This document shows, one piece after another, positions 21,126 through 32,189 of a stretch of 64,000 nucleotides of DNA. Both the position numbers and the translations under genes were made by a program. The notes below the pieces were generated by a model. That model was not told the origin of the DNA, did no database searches, and saw nothing but the letters and a program-made list of their open reading frames with translations. Positions within the stretch are counted from its first letter, which is position 1. Each line of letters begins with the position of its first letter. The DNA is taken from contig OZ020617.1 of NCBI GenBank assembly GCA_963971575.1, positions 18,561,403-18,625,402 of the forward strand. The letters run 5' to 3'. The DNA comes from Liopterus haemorrhoidalis. Lineage: Eukaryota; Arthropoda; Insecta; Coleoptera; Dytiscidae.

Positions 21126-23089
21126 TCTCTACTAAAACATTTAATGGGAAAATAATTAAAAATCAAGATGACGTGAACCGGGTACTGTCAGAATACTTCT
21201 GTCAAAGAGATTACTTTTTTGTGACCGGAATTGACATGCAATTAATGGGAAATTAACTACAGACAAGTCTAATTTAATAATGGTCAATATCTTAAAAACA
21301 TATCAAAACCCTTCTTTTAACTAATTTTAGAATGGTGAATTCGAAACAGATTTTTTTTAAATATTTACGTTTGGAGTTTGAGATATTAAAAACATCATTC
21401 GTCATATTTTCAACTCAATTAATTCATTATTTTGGTAGGTAATTCAATATATTAAGCATATTGGGATGAAAATATACTAAAAAACTTTGATCGCTGTTTT
21501 TTTATATGTACATATTATTTCTATCTCAATATCCTTGTTAATGCTGAATTATCTAACAAAATACTGAATTAATTGGGATGAAAATATGATGGGCGATTAT
21601 AACTGGTCATAATCATAAAATAATCAGATTAAAATATGTATAAAAAACAATCAATAAAAAATATTTTTAGTTTAAATGGATAAAAATCTAGACGTGGTAA
21701 ATTTTATTTTTAATCAGATCGAATTCAAAATCCCAAAATTAGTTAAAAAATTAAGTTTTGTTTTCCGATGAAAAAGTTGCAATTTTGTAAAAACATGTAA
21801 AATTGCAAACTAGTGTTATTTATTTACTAGTGTTAAGTCTCTTCTACATTGTAATTCTCTCTTAAGTATTACGAATTTTTTTTGCAGTGTATTGATGTAT
21901 AATGTCAAACACAATACTTCCTTCAAATTTTCAATGCTATGCGACATCCAATACAAATTTCAAAACTACATCCAGTTCTACTTCTATTTGACGTATCGCT
22001 ACCTTCTCAGGCATACCAACTTTACATTATTTTTATGCTGCACTGTTTTACTTTTTCTGACATTTTTAATAATACTAATTCAGATGTGTTCTTGTAAATA
22101 AAAATATACTGGCGTAATAGTTACGATAATTAAATATAAACTAGCATAATTCAACGATATTTGAGGAAGGTTTGAATAAAAACTGATAAAACTGGTTGAA
22201 CCGTTTTAGGGGGGGGGGGGAACTAATAAGTCATGATTACCTAGTTAAGACTTTAATTATGCCAATATAAATGGTGACAGGCCACACCATTATGAGAGTA
22301 AGTAAAATTCAGTGTATCCCCATTATCTAGATATTTAACAAATAAAAATGGATAAATCGGGTTTTAATCAGACTACTTGTATTTATTAAATTTTCATTCT
22401 ATTATCTGCTTTGATTTTGTTTTCTGTTTTTTTTTTCGCATTCCCTGGTTAACATTATTCATAAAATTACTTGATTTGTTCATTTTAAAATCAAAAATAG
22501 ATACACAACAGTAACCACAACGTAATGCAAACAACTGATACAATACACGAAAGATGGAAATGCGAGTTTTGCAGCAATCAACATTACATTACTGTGAAAT
22601 TCATACGGGATTTATTGGTTTCTGTACCAATATCAAGTTTGTTATAAACTGGAATGAATTTTAAGGTTTTTGATTTGATCATCGCATTTCAAACGTTTTC
22701 TAAAACTACATTAGCGGGTTTTTATCAAGTCTGTTTGTGATATCATGTGTATTTCAATGAAAACTCACGATTTCAAAAAGAGGTGAAAGTAAAAGTGGAT
22801 ATATTGGTTTTTGTTCCGACCCTTTTCATTTATAAATTGGTTATTAAAACTAAATTTTTATCTGTCAAATTAAATTGCTAAGTTGGCAGTGAGTAGTGAG
22901 AAAAGGCAAAATTTTTTGAATGCCTCTTTCTGTCGCTTTTACTTCAGAAATAAGTTCTAAAACTTTGAATGACGTGAGAAGTTTCAAAGTATAGTGAAAA
23001 GTGTAACGTAAAACAGCCTTTATTCTTCAAAATTATATCAGTTTTAATTTCATACAAAAATACCACAGAAATTATTGTTATTACAGATA
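21126..23089. other. AT-rich DNA without recognised genes
   Basis: No protein family or repeat recognised apart from a run of 12 G at 22209-22220, which stands out in this AT-rich setting and may vary in length or be a sequencing artefact. Confidence 0.5.
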
Positions 23090-23310
23090 TTATTTTCATC
23101 ATCATTGGCTTTTACAGTCCTTATTGGGCTTTTGCCTCCTCAACGATTCGCCTCCAGACTGTATGATTCACAGCCATTCTGCGCCAGTAAGACCGTTTTC
23201 ATTTGCATGGGTCGTTTCCGTTTCATCCGTTCGGCATTATCGTTGGGTCTGTGAATAGTTTGGGAATTTCAGAGGTGAATTAGCCTACAGCATCCTAAAA
23301 CTAATGGTGG
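23090..23310 (-). mobile_element. Probable RTE-like retroelement 3' terminus
   Basis: On the minus strand it ends with a short (ATG)n-type tail (ccaatgatgatgaaaat), preceded by gaggaggcaaaagcccaata, a pattern I associate with 3' ends of insect RTE-like elements. The coding part is unreadable. Together with 23311-23550 it has a higher GC content than its surroundings. Confidence 0.45.
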
Positions 23311-23356
23311 GGCTGCCATCTAGAGCCACTAAGTCTAGTGGCTCTAAATGGCAGCC
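23311..23356. repeat. Strong hairpin, 21-bp arms
   Basis: Arm ggctgccatctagagccact plus a (23311-23331) pairs with 23336-23356 with one mismatch around the 4-nt loop agtc. It lies inside or beside the retroelement 3' end and may be a structured 3' UTR element (inference). Confidence 0.85.
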
Positions 23357-23550
23357 CTGGCCGGTTTCCTGTCAGGGTTAAGACATCCCATAGCAAAAAC
23401 GCTACCGCTATTTATTCCAGGCGCTGGAGTTTCGCCTGTCACCTTTGTCTTCTTTGACCACAGCGGTTTAGCTGTCTGTCCAGATAGAGGTAGACAGACA
23501 GGGTAGATATTAGCGCACCTCCTGATATTGTTTTTGAAATAAAAATTCAT

Positions 23551-23999
23551 AAATAAATTCTATATAATGATTCAATTAGAGTAAAATATTAAAACATATT
23601 AGATGAAAAAAATCATATTTTTTACCGTAAGGGGACACTTACGTTCAGACATGATTATTAATGTTACTTGAAACCGATGTAAATTTAACATGAAAAGGGT
23701 ATCGTAAATTCTATAACAGATCACAAAAGTGTCAAATGAATATTGGATGTATTCGGACCATATGGACATAAATAACAATTAATATTTAGCTTTAAAATAC
23801 ATATTAGTTTTGAGTTATTTTTTTAATGAAATACTTATCTGAATTATTATCAATAAATTGTTCAAGACGGTGTGAGGTGAAATTTGACAGTTGGGCAATG
23901 TACTCCAATGTAAAGCAATGCAAAGCACTGCATGTTCGTAGTTTAGTTTAAAGAGTGACGAGGTTAATACGGGTTTAAGAGTAGTTCATTTAAAACAGT
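23551..23999. other. AT-rich DNA, left flank of the LTR-like region
   Basis: No gene seen. tgtgaggtgaaa occurs at 23871 and again at 24000, where the LTR-like sequence is proposed to begin. Confidence 0.5.
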
Positions 24000-24137
24000 T
24001 GTGAGGTGAAAACTAGTTTAAGATTTTGTTCATGATTGGTTAAAAACATTTTTACAATATTCGGTCGAGCCGAGTAAAATGTAATAAGTAATTCCTTATA
24101 TAAGTTGTAGTGTCTGTGTGTAAGTTAGTGTTGTGTC

Positions 24138-25148
24138 GAAACGGTACATAATCCCGACAGGAAAGTTAGAGTGCCCCCAATAGTTGTATACAGCTATTTC
24201 GAAAATCACGTAGACACGATAAAAGACCTGGAAAACAACTTAAATGAAGAAATAGAATTAAAATTCAAGGGACGTAGGATTATAATCCTCACAAAAAATT
24301 TGCTTGATTACAGATATGTGAAACAACAATTAGACGAATCAAAAATTCAATACACCACCAAAACCCCTGTCACTGAAAGAGAACTGAAAATGATCATAAG
24401 AAATTTACCACCTAACCTGACTACTTCAGAAATACAGGAAGATCTGAAAAACAAAAATTTGCCAGTCATAAAAGTAACTCAAATGACAATAAAAGAACAA
24501 AATAAAGTCATTCATGCCTATCCATTATATCTTGTAACATTTGAAAAAGGTACAAATATCAAAACCATTGTACAACATAAGAAAATATGTTACTGCATAA
24601 TTAGATGGGAAAAAATTAAAGGAACTGGAGTTACTCAATGTTTTTGTTGTCAATCCTTTGGACACATAGCAATGAATTGCACAAAAATTCCAAAATGCGT
24701 TAAATGTGGTCAACCGCATAATAGTAAAGAGTGCAAGAAACTAATCAGTGAACCCCCGAGATGTGCAAACTGTGGAGAAAATCACACTGCAAACTACACT
24801 CAGTGCCCTAAAAGACCGACATCTAGCAGACCCAGACCTAGACCCAGATCAACTTTGCCGTTACCTAATCTAACAGATGCAGCGTTTCCTCCACTAAATA
24901 GAACCAGCCCACCAGTTCCTAATAGGACACCAGTATGGCCTACGAGAGCAAACTCTAATGACGAAACCAGCTCAAGTAGTTCTGGACTCACAGAAATAAT
25001 GACCTTACTAAGATCAGTAACACAAAATTTCAATCTTCATAATATAATTAAAAAAGTCAAAGACCTCATGTCAAAAATTAACGCTGCACCGGATGGAATT
25101 AGTAAACTCATGATCCTAATAGATTTTGGTGTTTCGATCTTGGGATAG
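24138..25148 (+). CDS. Jockey ORF1 (gag-like nucleic-acid-binding protein), 5'-truncated
   Basis: Encodes the RNA-binding protein that packages the retrotransposon transcript. The frame is open from the left junction; the first conserved residues are PPIVVYSYFENHVDTI at 24174. There is no ATG near the start (24171 is GTG), so the N-terminus was lost by 5' truncation. A PRE-like central region (about residues 65-150 counted from 24171) precedes three zinc knuckles at about residues 157-206: CFCCQSFGHIAMNC, CVKCGQPHNSKEC and CANCGENHTANYTQC. A proline/arginine-rich linker and a helical tail follow. It ends TAG two bases before the ATG of ORF2, so ORF2 is probably reached by reinitiation (inference). 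Intact Jockey ORF1 proteins are usually longer. Confidence 0.9.
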   Translation, partial: ETVHNPDRKVRVPPIVVYSYFENHVDTIKDLENNLNEEIELKFKGRRIIILTKNLLDYRYVKQQLDESKIQYTTKTPVTERELKMIIRNLPPNLTTSEIQEDLKNKNLPVIKVTQMTIKEQNKVIHAYPLYLVTFEKGTNIKTIVQHKKICYCIIRWEKIKGTGVTQCFCCQSFGHIAMNCTKIPKCVKCGQPHNSKECKKLISEPPRCANCGENHTANYTQCPKRPTSSRPRPRPRSTLPLPNLTDAAFPPLNRTSPPVPNRTPVWPTRANSNDETSSSSSGLTEIMTLLRSVTQNFNLHNIIKKVKDLMSKINAAPDGISKLMILIDFGVSILG

Positions 25149-25150
25149 AT

Positions 25151-27850
25151 ATGTTCACCAACAAAAAACATATTAAAATCATGAACTGGAATGCCAGGTC
25201 CATTAACAACAAAATACATGAGCTAGAACATGAACTAAGATCAGATCCTATTGACATAATAATAATTACGGAGACTCACCTGGACAACACCAAGAATTTA
25301 AAAATGAACGGATACACAGCCTATAGAAAGGACAGGGACAGTGACGGAGGAGGAACTGCAATTTTAGTCAAAAACAACGTGGAACATGTAGAGTTTCCAT
25401 TACGAAATATAAGAGCTGAAATTAATGCGCTTTGCATAAAAATCCTTACAAACTCAGGTCCAGTACATATTATAGCTCTATATATACCACCAAAAACTCC
25501 GTTGACCAACTCTGACTTTGACGAACTACTAAAATTAAATAATAAAGTTATATTAGTAGGAGATCTAAATTGCAAGCACGAGGCCTGGAACTGCCACGGA
25601 AACAACAAAAACGGTAAACTACTACATAACTTAAGAATCCAAAATGCTAATATAGAAATACACGCACCTGATGAACCAACTTATTATCCAACAAATGGTC
25701 GTGGAAAGCCCAGCGTGCTGGACTTAGCCATTACCAGAGGAAACTTAAATATGAGCCATCCAGTTACTAAATCCATTCTTAGCTCAGACCACAATCCCGT
25801 CTACTTCAAAATCAGGACAGACTGCAAACACAACCCTCGAAAAGTAGTGTATCAATACAGAAACGCAAACTGGGAAGGATATAGAACAGAAGTAAAAAAC
25901 AAGATTCCATATAATATTACCATCAACTCAACACAAGACATAGATACATATTTGCATACCTTTAGCTCAGTCATCTCAACAGCTGCAAAAAACAACATAC
26001 CGAAACTAGAAATACCAACTCGACACGTTGACTTACCGACAAACATAAAACATTTAATAACACTAAAAAACTATTTTAGACGGAAGTATCAAACTACGAG
26101 ACATGACCTACTACGGAGACTGTACAATAAATTAAACACCATAGTCAGGCACGAAATCACCAAAACTCGCAATAAAATATGGAATGAGTTTCTTACGAAC
26201 CTACAGCCACAAAATGGGAACTTATGGATGATTACCAAAACATTCATGAGGAAAGGAAACTTCATACCTCCCCTACAAGATGGTAACTCCTTTAAATATT
26301 CCAGTGAAGATAAGACAGAAGCACTTGCGAACCAATTTCAAAACGTACACATACAGAATACAGATCTCGGTACAACCCACCACACGGCAAAAGTATGCAA
26401 AGAAGTCCAAAGGTATCTTAGTACAAACCCAGTAATACTAAACCAAATAGATATCACAACTCCCAGAGAACTTAAGTCTGTAATCAAAACATTGAAAAAT
26501 AAAAAAGCTCCAGGCCCAGACGGAACCTCATCACGCTTATTAAAACAATTACCGCCCACAGCATTAATATTGTTAGCCAAAATCATAAACCATACAATGG
26601 CATTGTCTTACTTCCCGCCAACCTGGAAGTTATCAAACCTAGTACCAGTCAAGAAACCCAATAAGCCCTCTGACCTACCGTCGAGCTATAGACCTATCAG
26701 TCTGCTAAGCACTGTCAGTAAAGTCGCAGAAAAAATATATTTAAAAAGAGTAAATGAACACCTCAGTGACAACAACTTAATAGCTCCTGAACAATTTGGG
26801 TTTAGAAAGGGTCACTCTACCACGGCACAACTGGCGCGATTAGCAGACGTCATCACAGATGGGTACAACTTAAACAAATATACTGGCATGGTACTACTGG
26901 ATATAGAGAAGGCCTTTGATACAGTTTGGCACGAAGGCTTAGTCATGAAATTAATCAGGATGAAATTTCCGTCGTATCTGACGCACTTGCTGAGTTCCTA
27001 CATCCATGGCAGAAGTTTCCAAGTACTGATTGGCAATAAAAAATCTTCTATCAGGGCAATAGAAGCAGGCGTACCACAGGGGTCGATACTAGGACCAGTA
27101 TTATTTTCTATATATATCAACGATTTCCCTAGAGTTAATAACGTGATGTATTCACTTTATGCTGACGACACTGCTATTCTAACGCAGTCCTGGAGAATAG
27201 ACACCATAATAAATCGCCTCAAGAATTCAGCACAGCGGATTATGGCATACATTGAAAAATGGAAAATTAAGCCAAACCAAACCAAAACCGAAGCCATATT
27301 ATTTACTAAAAGAAGACCACACCTAGTAAACTACATTAATATTAGCGGCAGTGATATTACATGGAGTCCAACTGTGAAATATCTAGGAGTAATCATGGAT
27401 CAAAGGCTAAACTACACGGAACATTGCAGAAATATTAGTCAAAAAGCGACAGCTAGTATGACCACCTTATTTCCTTTGCTAAACAAGAGATCCAAATTAA
27501 GCCGGGAAAACAAACTACTCCTCTATAAATCAGTAATCAGACCATCTCTAATTTACGCCTGTCCAGTGTGGAGTAATACATCAAGGGCAAATTATAATAA
27601 ACTACAGGTAGTGCAGAATAAGTGTTGTAGGATTGCCGGAAACTACCCAAAATTTAAAAGAGTATCTGAAATCCACGAAGAAATGGACGTGAAATACGTA
27701 AAAGACATTGTTTATGGACTGACAGAGAAGTTCTATAGTAAGTGCATGATTAGTGAAAGTGCCATAATACAAAACATCGGGAACTATGAATTAAATGACA
27801 TGACATATAAAAAATATAAACATAAACGGACAAAGCATATACTACTTTAA
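25151..27850 (+). CDS. Jockey ORF2: AP-like endonuclease and reverse transcriptase, open reading frame intact
   Basis: 899 codons without interruption, the normal size for Jockey ORF2. Residues about 1-220 form the apurinic-like endonuclease that nicks the target: NWNARSINNK, ITETHLD, VGDLNCKHEAWNC and SSDHNPV carry the catalytic and metal-binding residues. Residues about 440-730 are the reverse transcriptase: KKAPGPDGTSSRLL, YRPISLLSTVSKVAEKI, EQFGFRKGHSTTAQL, LLDIEKAFDTVWHEGL, AGVPQGSILGPVLF and the catalytic YADD at residues 670-673. A Jockey-type C-terminus follows (KYLGVIMDQRLNYTEH, ACPVWSNTSRANYNKLQVVQ). No RNase H domain. All key residues are present, so the enzyme could be active if expressed. 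Confidence 0.95.
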   Translation: MFTNKKHIKIMNWNARSINNKIHELEHELRSDPIDIIIITETHLDNTKNLKMNGYTAYRKDRDSDGGGTAILVKNNVEHVEFPLRNIRAEINALCIKILTNSGPVHIIALYIPPKTPLTNSDFDELLKLNNKVILVGDLNCKHEAWNCHGNNKNGKLLHNLRIQNANIEIHAPDEPTYYPTNGRGKPSVLDLAITRGNLNMSHPVTKSILSSDHNPVYFKIRTDCKHNPRKVVYQYRNANWEGYRTEVKNKIPYNITINSTQDIDTYLHTFSSVISTAAKNNIPKLEIPTRHVDLPTNIKHLITLKNYFRRKYQTTRHDLLRRLYNKLNTIVRHEITKTRNKIWNEFLTNLQPQNGNLWMITKTFMRKGNFIPPLQDGNSFKYSSEDKTEALANQFQNVHIQNTDLGTTHHTAKVCKEVQRYLSTNPVILNQIDITTPRELKSVIKTLKNKKAPGPDGTSSRLLKQLPPTALILLAKIINHTMALSYFPPTWKLSNLVPVKKPNKPSDLPSSYRPISLLSTVSKVAEKIYLKRVNEHLSDNNLIAPEQFGFRKGHSTTAQLARLADVITDGYNLNKYTGMVLLDIEKAFDTVWHEGLVMKLIRMKFPSYLTHLLSSYIHGRSFQVLIGNKKSSIRAIEAGVPQGSILGPVLFSIYINDFPRVNNVMYSLYADDTAILTQSWRIDTIINRLKNSAQRIMAYIEKWKIKPNQTKTEAILFTKRRPHLVNYINISGSDITWSPTVKYLGVIMDQRLNYTEHCRNISQKATASMTTLFPLLNKRSKLSRENKLLLYKSVIRPSLIYACPVWSNTSRANYNKLQVVQNKCCRIAGNYPKFKRVSEIHEEMDVKYVKDIVYGLTEKFYSKCMISESAIIQNIGNYELNDMTYKKYKHKRTKHILL

Positions 27851-28564
27851 GAGACATTTTTAATCTACAGTGAGTGAGAAACTGCTTCTCCGCATATATA
27901 TTGACATTAAAAGTAAGCCAATAGGTTTTCTACAAGTTTTTCCCTATATATAAATAAATAAAGAACAATTATAAAGACTAAATGATTAATATAGGTATAT
28001 TAAAATCTGTTAAGTTTAAGTTAATGAAATTGTTTATTTCGATACTTATTCAAACTTGTTATTATTTTTGTTAAGTTTAAATCTAGCTAATAAATCATTT
28101 TATATTAAAAAAAAAGTGTTGTGTGAAATTTAGAGAATGGAGAGACAGTATTCAGAGATTTCGAAAAGATAATTGGTATTTCGGAGATGCTAGTGAGGAT
28201 TGTGATATCCAAGGGACAAATAGTGTTCAGGAATATGTGTCTCTTTTGGAATCAGCTGTCTTCGTTAAGTTGAAGTGTATAATAGTGTAAATAGTAAATC
28301 GTATTGTAAGTATAGTACATTAGTTAAAATGTTGAGTATGAACAACCCTTAACTCCGTCATAAGAATCATTGCAACCAGTCAGCGAACAAGAAATACCCG
28401 AAATTTTATATCCGAAAACCGCTTGCGAATTATGAACTCATTATGTGTGGGAGACCTAGAGTTTGACGGATGTATATAGTAAGTACAAATAAAATATGTT
28501 AGTATTATATACAAATTAATCAGTCAATCGTGATATTTCATATTTTTTCAGTAGGTTCCTCACA

Positions 28565-29250
28565 GTAACATCGTATAAGAAAACCGGTAAAATCAACTAG
28601 CATTTTTCTCAATTTCTATTTGTTTTACTTTTATTGACGCTACAAATTATTGTTGTTTGGTTGTAAACTGAAAATACTAAGATGCATTTTTTAAATTGTC
28701 AGTAACATTTTTGAAAGAATAATTTTTCTTCCAAAACTATTATAAATTTGCAAGTGATGACACTTGATTGACCTCAAGTTTTCCTTAAACTAACGTTCGA
28801 GAATTTCCCTAAATTACTAGTCACAAATAGGTGATGAGATTAACGGGATACCAATTAAGCTAATTATCCTTCCAAGAGTCGCTGGCAAGTTGGTCTGAAC
28901 AGAATTCGGCAGCAACGTGTCAGTTAGTTCAGACAAATCAATTGTGCTGATTGATTAATTTAGAGATACAATTGAGGCCGCGGTATTGGTTTTAAAATTA
29001 GCTGCCCAAGTTTGATGGGAAATAATTAATTTATATATTCATTAGATATTGACTCGGATCAACAATACCTGATGCAATCTCATCAGAAACGGAAGTTTAC
29101 TGGATTATTTATTGAAATTAGAAACAGTACAACTTCGAATACTAATTTATTTCAGGTAATATTGGTTATAATCACATGAAAAATAAAATGATAAAATGAA
29201 AAGTGTAAATTTGAACTTATTTCAGGGTTAACAATTATAATAGATATATA
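28565..29250. other. AT-rich DNA without recognised genes
   Basis: No coding motif or repeat recognised. Confidence 0.5.
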
Positions 29251-30660
29251 AAAATTGAAGTGAAGTGTGAATTTTAACACATTTCAGGGTTTTGCAGGTA
29301 TTTAATAGGTGTCAGAAGTCAACATAATACTGGATGTCTAGGTATATTTATCACATCAAAATCAACAGTTTTTTTTTTGATAATTACTTTTATTCGTTAT
29401 TTGAGAACTAAAAGCTTCGATTTAATTTTTTTAAATAAGTTGCCAAATATCCCTGCTTTTTTTTGCATTTGCTTCCTATTCAAGTACTCATTAGATTAAA
29501 AGTGTAGTGTGGTGTGGTGTGAGTAACTCAGTTCGCAACTATTAAAAATATATATTATTTTTTAAATATTTTTAATTCCAAAAAAATACGCGCACTACCT
29601 TAGCTATAAATACAAAAAATCCATAATATTATTAGCCATAATTTAACCATGAATTAAGAAAATAGTAAAAAAAAAATTATAACACAAAAACTGCCATATT
29701 TTCTAAAAACGCAAAAATTGATTCATCAAAAATTCATTACCTATAATTTTTTCGTTTATTGGTTTAACCCTTTTTGGTAAAAGGGTGCGAGCCAAGAACT
29801 TTTGCACATTTTTGGTTAAATTCGTGTTAAAAGAAACGAATTTCAAAAAACTATCTATCGTTCCGTAATCTACGTCTTAAGAGCTTTCTTTTGATACCAC
29901 ACAATAAATTCTAAAAAAATATGTTTTTTATCAACGACACAAAAAAAATCGACATTTTTCGAAAAATGTATCTGATCAAAAATTCCCATCAATGTTTATA
30001 ACGGAGATTTTTTTTAGATTTTTAGATCAATCCCTTTTGGATATAGGGTGGGGGACAAAAGATTTTTGAAACATTTTTGTCAAAAATCCAATAAAAAAAA
30101 TATTTTTCAAAAATAAAAATTTGTTTATTGATCCACGCATTAAGAGGTTTCATTTGCAACACAAAATTTAAAAAAAATATTTTTTTTTTTATTAATTATA
30201 TATTTGTTTATATTTATCCCGCGTTGTATTTTTTTGAACTCTCTATAGTTTTCCTATATGTGGGTCAAAAAGTTGTACAAGTATGCCAAATTTCAACTTT
30301 ATATGTTCAGCCGTTTGGCTACAATTTCTACCATACAGACAGACACATGAGTGACGTTATAATGGTAAAAACATATCCCCCTAAAGATATAAACAAATAT
30401 ATGCTCATCGAAAAAAATATATATATATTTTTTTACAATTCTGTGTAGGGTATCAAATGAAAGCCCTTGGTACGTGGATTAACGATCAAAATTTGAATAT
30501 ATATTTTTGCAAAATAAATTATTTTTGCTAAAAATGGGCAAAAATTTTTTTGTCCCACACCCTGTAGCTCAGATGGTTTAAACTAAAAATCTGAAAAAAT
30601 TCTAAGTAATGAACATTGGTGTGAACCAATGTTTTTTGGTTGACGATGTACAAAAGTTAT
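29251..30660. repeat. Long foldback-like interspersed repeat, copy 2
   Basis: The left block (29257-29410) matches 7497-7660; units near 29748 and 30003 match those at 8222 and 8463. After gtgggtcaaaaagttgtaca (30254) and a block with accatacagacagacacatg, a unit reappears in inverted orientation at 30445-30610 (gtatcaaatgaaagcccttg, then tttgtcccacaccctgtag). Direct units on one side and an inverted unit on the other suggest a foldback structure. Non-coding. Confidence 0.6.
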
Positions 30661-30689
30661 AGTTATGTAACACACTATACTAGAATACT

Positions 30690-30765
30690 AGAAAGCTTAT
30701 CTTGGTCTAATGGTTAGCGTGCTCGCTTGCTACTCAGCAAACTAGGGTTTCCTCCCGGGCAGAGA
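30690..30765 (+). mobile_element. tRNA-like SINE head
   Basis: ggtctaatggttagcgtgct resembles a pol III box A and agggtttcctcccgggc resembles box B at the usual distance. The putative acceptor strands do not pair, so it is a tRNA-derived SINE head rather than a working tRNA. No A-rich tail was found within 100 bp. Confidence 0.55.
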
Positions 30766-30787
30766 AGAGAACGTAATATGAGCCATT

Positions 30788-31010
30788 CTAAAGAATAGAG
30801 TCTACAGATTCTTCTTTCCAGCTATGAACAATTCTTCTTTTTACAATAAAATTATTTTCATAGTTGGAGAGAGGTAAGTCTATTGTTGAACCCTGAGTTT
30901 CAGCCGCTTTAGCAAGTAGATCCACTCTATTATTATATTCAAAGTTGGAGTGAGCCTTAATCCAACAGACTTTTAATAATTTTTCTAAATGAACTACAAA
31001 AACCATACAA
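30788..31010 (-). pseudogene. Retroelement RNase H C-terminal fragment
   Basis: Minus strand: VCWIKAHSNFEYNNRVDLLA followed by KAAETQGSTI. The WIKAH....N..VD.LAK pattern is the last catalytic region of the RNase H domain carried by non-LTR elements of the I/R1/LOA type. The rest of the polyprotein is missing. Confidence 0.7.
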
Positions 31011-32150
31011 ATTCATAATGTAAATCAACATTACAATACATAATTATCCAAAATTAAATCTTATTGCGCCGCATATGTTGCAAGTTAAAAATGAAGTTAG
31101 CAAATAGTCTTCTTACTTCAACAGATTCTTTGTTGAGCTTGAAGGATCAAGTAAAAAAAAATGAAAGTATGTCACGCGAAATACTTGCAAAAACTTTTCT
31201 AAATGTGTCTGGTAACATGCATCCGACATTACTATGGCGTAATAATGTAGGAATGTTCTGGAAAATAATTTTACCACATCGTATATTCGAAGAACAGTAA
31301 TATCTTGGTTTAAAAAGTATCCAAATCTTCCTATTTTGTTCCAGAAATGTCGCTGCATATGTTATAAAGAGTCGTAGCTGGCTGGAATAAACTGAAGTTA
31401 GGTTAGGATACGATGCCAATGCACATTTCAAAACACTTCAAGAACAGCATTCGGTTTAAAATGTAACTAAATCTATTGATTGTATCTTAGAGATGTCACC
31501 GCATATGTTATAAAATGTTGAAGCTGAAATAAGGAATAGGGTTAGAGTTTTATTATGCGGACGACGAATGTAAATCAGAGTTTTATAGTTTATTTACGTT
31601 GCTTTTATTTTAGAGGTTTACTCGAATACTTGTTTTATCTGAATTCTGGTTCACTGAAAAGATTGATGGTCAAAGTATGGAGACATTTTTCACAACGCTT
31701 TTATATTTATTTGCAAAAACTATAAATATATTCTGACATGAAGTAATTTTCCATTTCATGCACTCGAACATCATATATCTTTATACATAGAACTGATGCG
31801 GTGATTTCCTCGTAAATACCTATATAGTGTGTGTTACTTGTATCACACAAATGAGTGGGACTTATAGTTTAACGTGATAAAAATAAATCTGTATCTTAAT
31901 TAAGAACATGTACATTTATCAAGTATGCTTAACTCTAACAACAGTATAAACTAACAAGTTTCAATTCAGCTGGTGCACACCTGGTCAATTTGAGTGTGTA
32001 CGAGCACTTCGGCTTTTTTGATACAGTCACAGCTCTGATTATCATTATTCGCCTACACGCGCGTTTTCCGTTTTTCTATCCACATCACACGCAGAACGGA
32101 CAATATTTATAAAATCATTGTTTAAGGTAAATCATCCTAACCCTAACAGA
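31011..32150. other. AT-rich DNA with a weak repeated motif
   Basis: cgcatatgtt recurs at about 31071, 31355 and 31500 in loosely similar contexts (followed by agttag or ggttag-rich text), which may be a decayed dispersed duplication. No coding motif recognised. Confidence 0.35.
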
Positions 32151-32189
32151 ATACCCAAAAAAATTCACTTCCCCAAGATTTCAGAGAAA

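Larger units (their letters stand above)
24137..28114 (+). mobile_element. Jockey-clade non-LTR retrotransposon, nearly complete
   Basis: A 4.0-kb insertion with 10-bp target duplications agtgttgtgt at 24127-24136 and 28115-28124. It contains ORF1, ORF2, a 264-bp 3' UTR and a short poly-A tail (28107-28114). The ORF1 reading frame is already open at the 5' junction with no ATG, so the element is truncated inside ORF1. Its lack of stops makes it one of the youngest elements here. Confidence 0.9.
24000..28564 (+). mobile_element. Candidate solo LTR interrupted by the Jockey element
   Basis: Outside the Jockey insertion, 24000-24136 plus 28125-28564 join into about 577 bp that starts TGTGAGG and ends CCTCACA, an inverted terminal pair with TG...CA ends. 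It holds a TATA-like ttatataag near 24095 and an aataaa near 28488, in the order expected for U3-R-U5. acagt occurs on both sides (23995-23999 and 28562-28566), but the right copy overlaps the proposed end, so the duplication is ambiguous. No internal LTR-element coding region was found. Confidence 0.4.

Noticed and set aside
24000..24136. TATA-like box as promoter of the Jockey element
   Set aside because: The box lies outside the target duplication, so it belongs to the flanking sequence; Jockey elements also normally use internal promoters.
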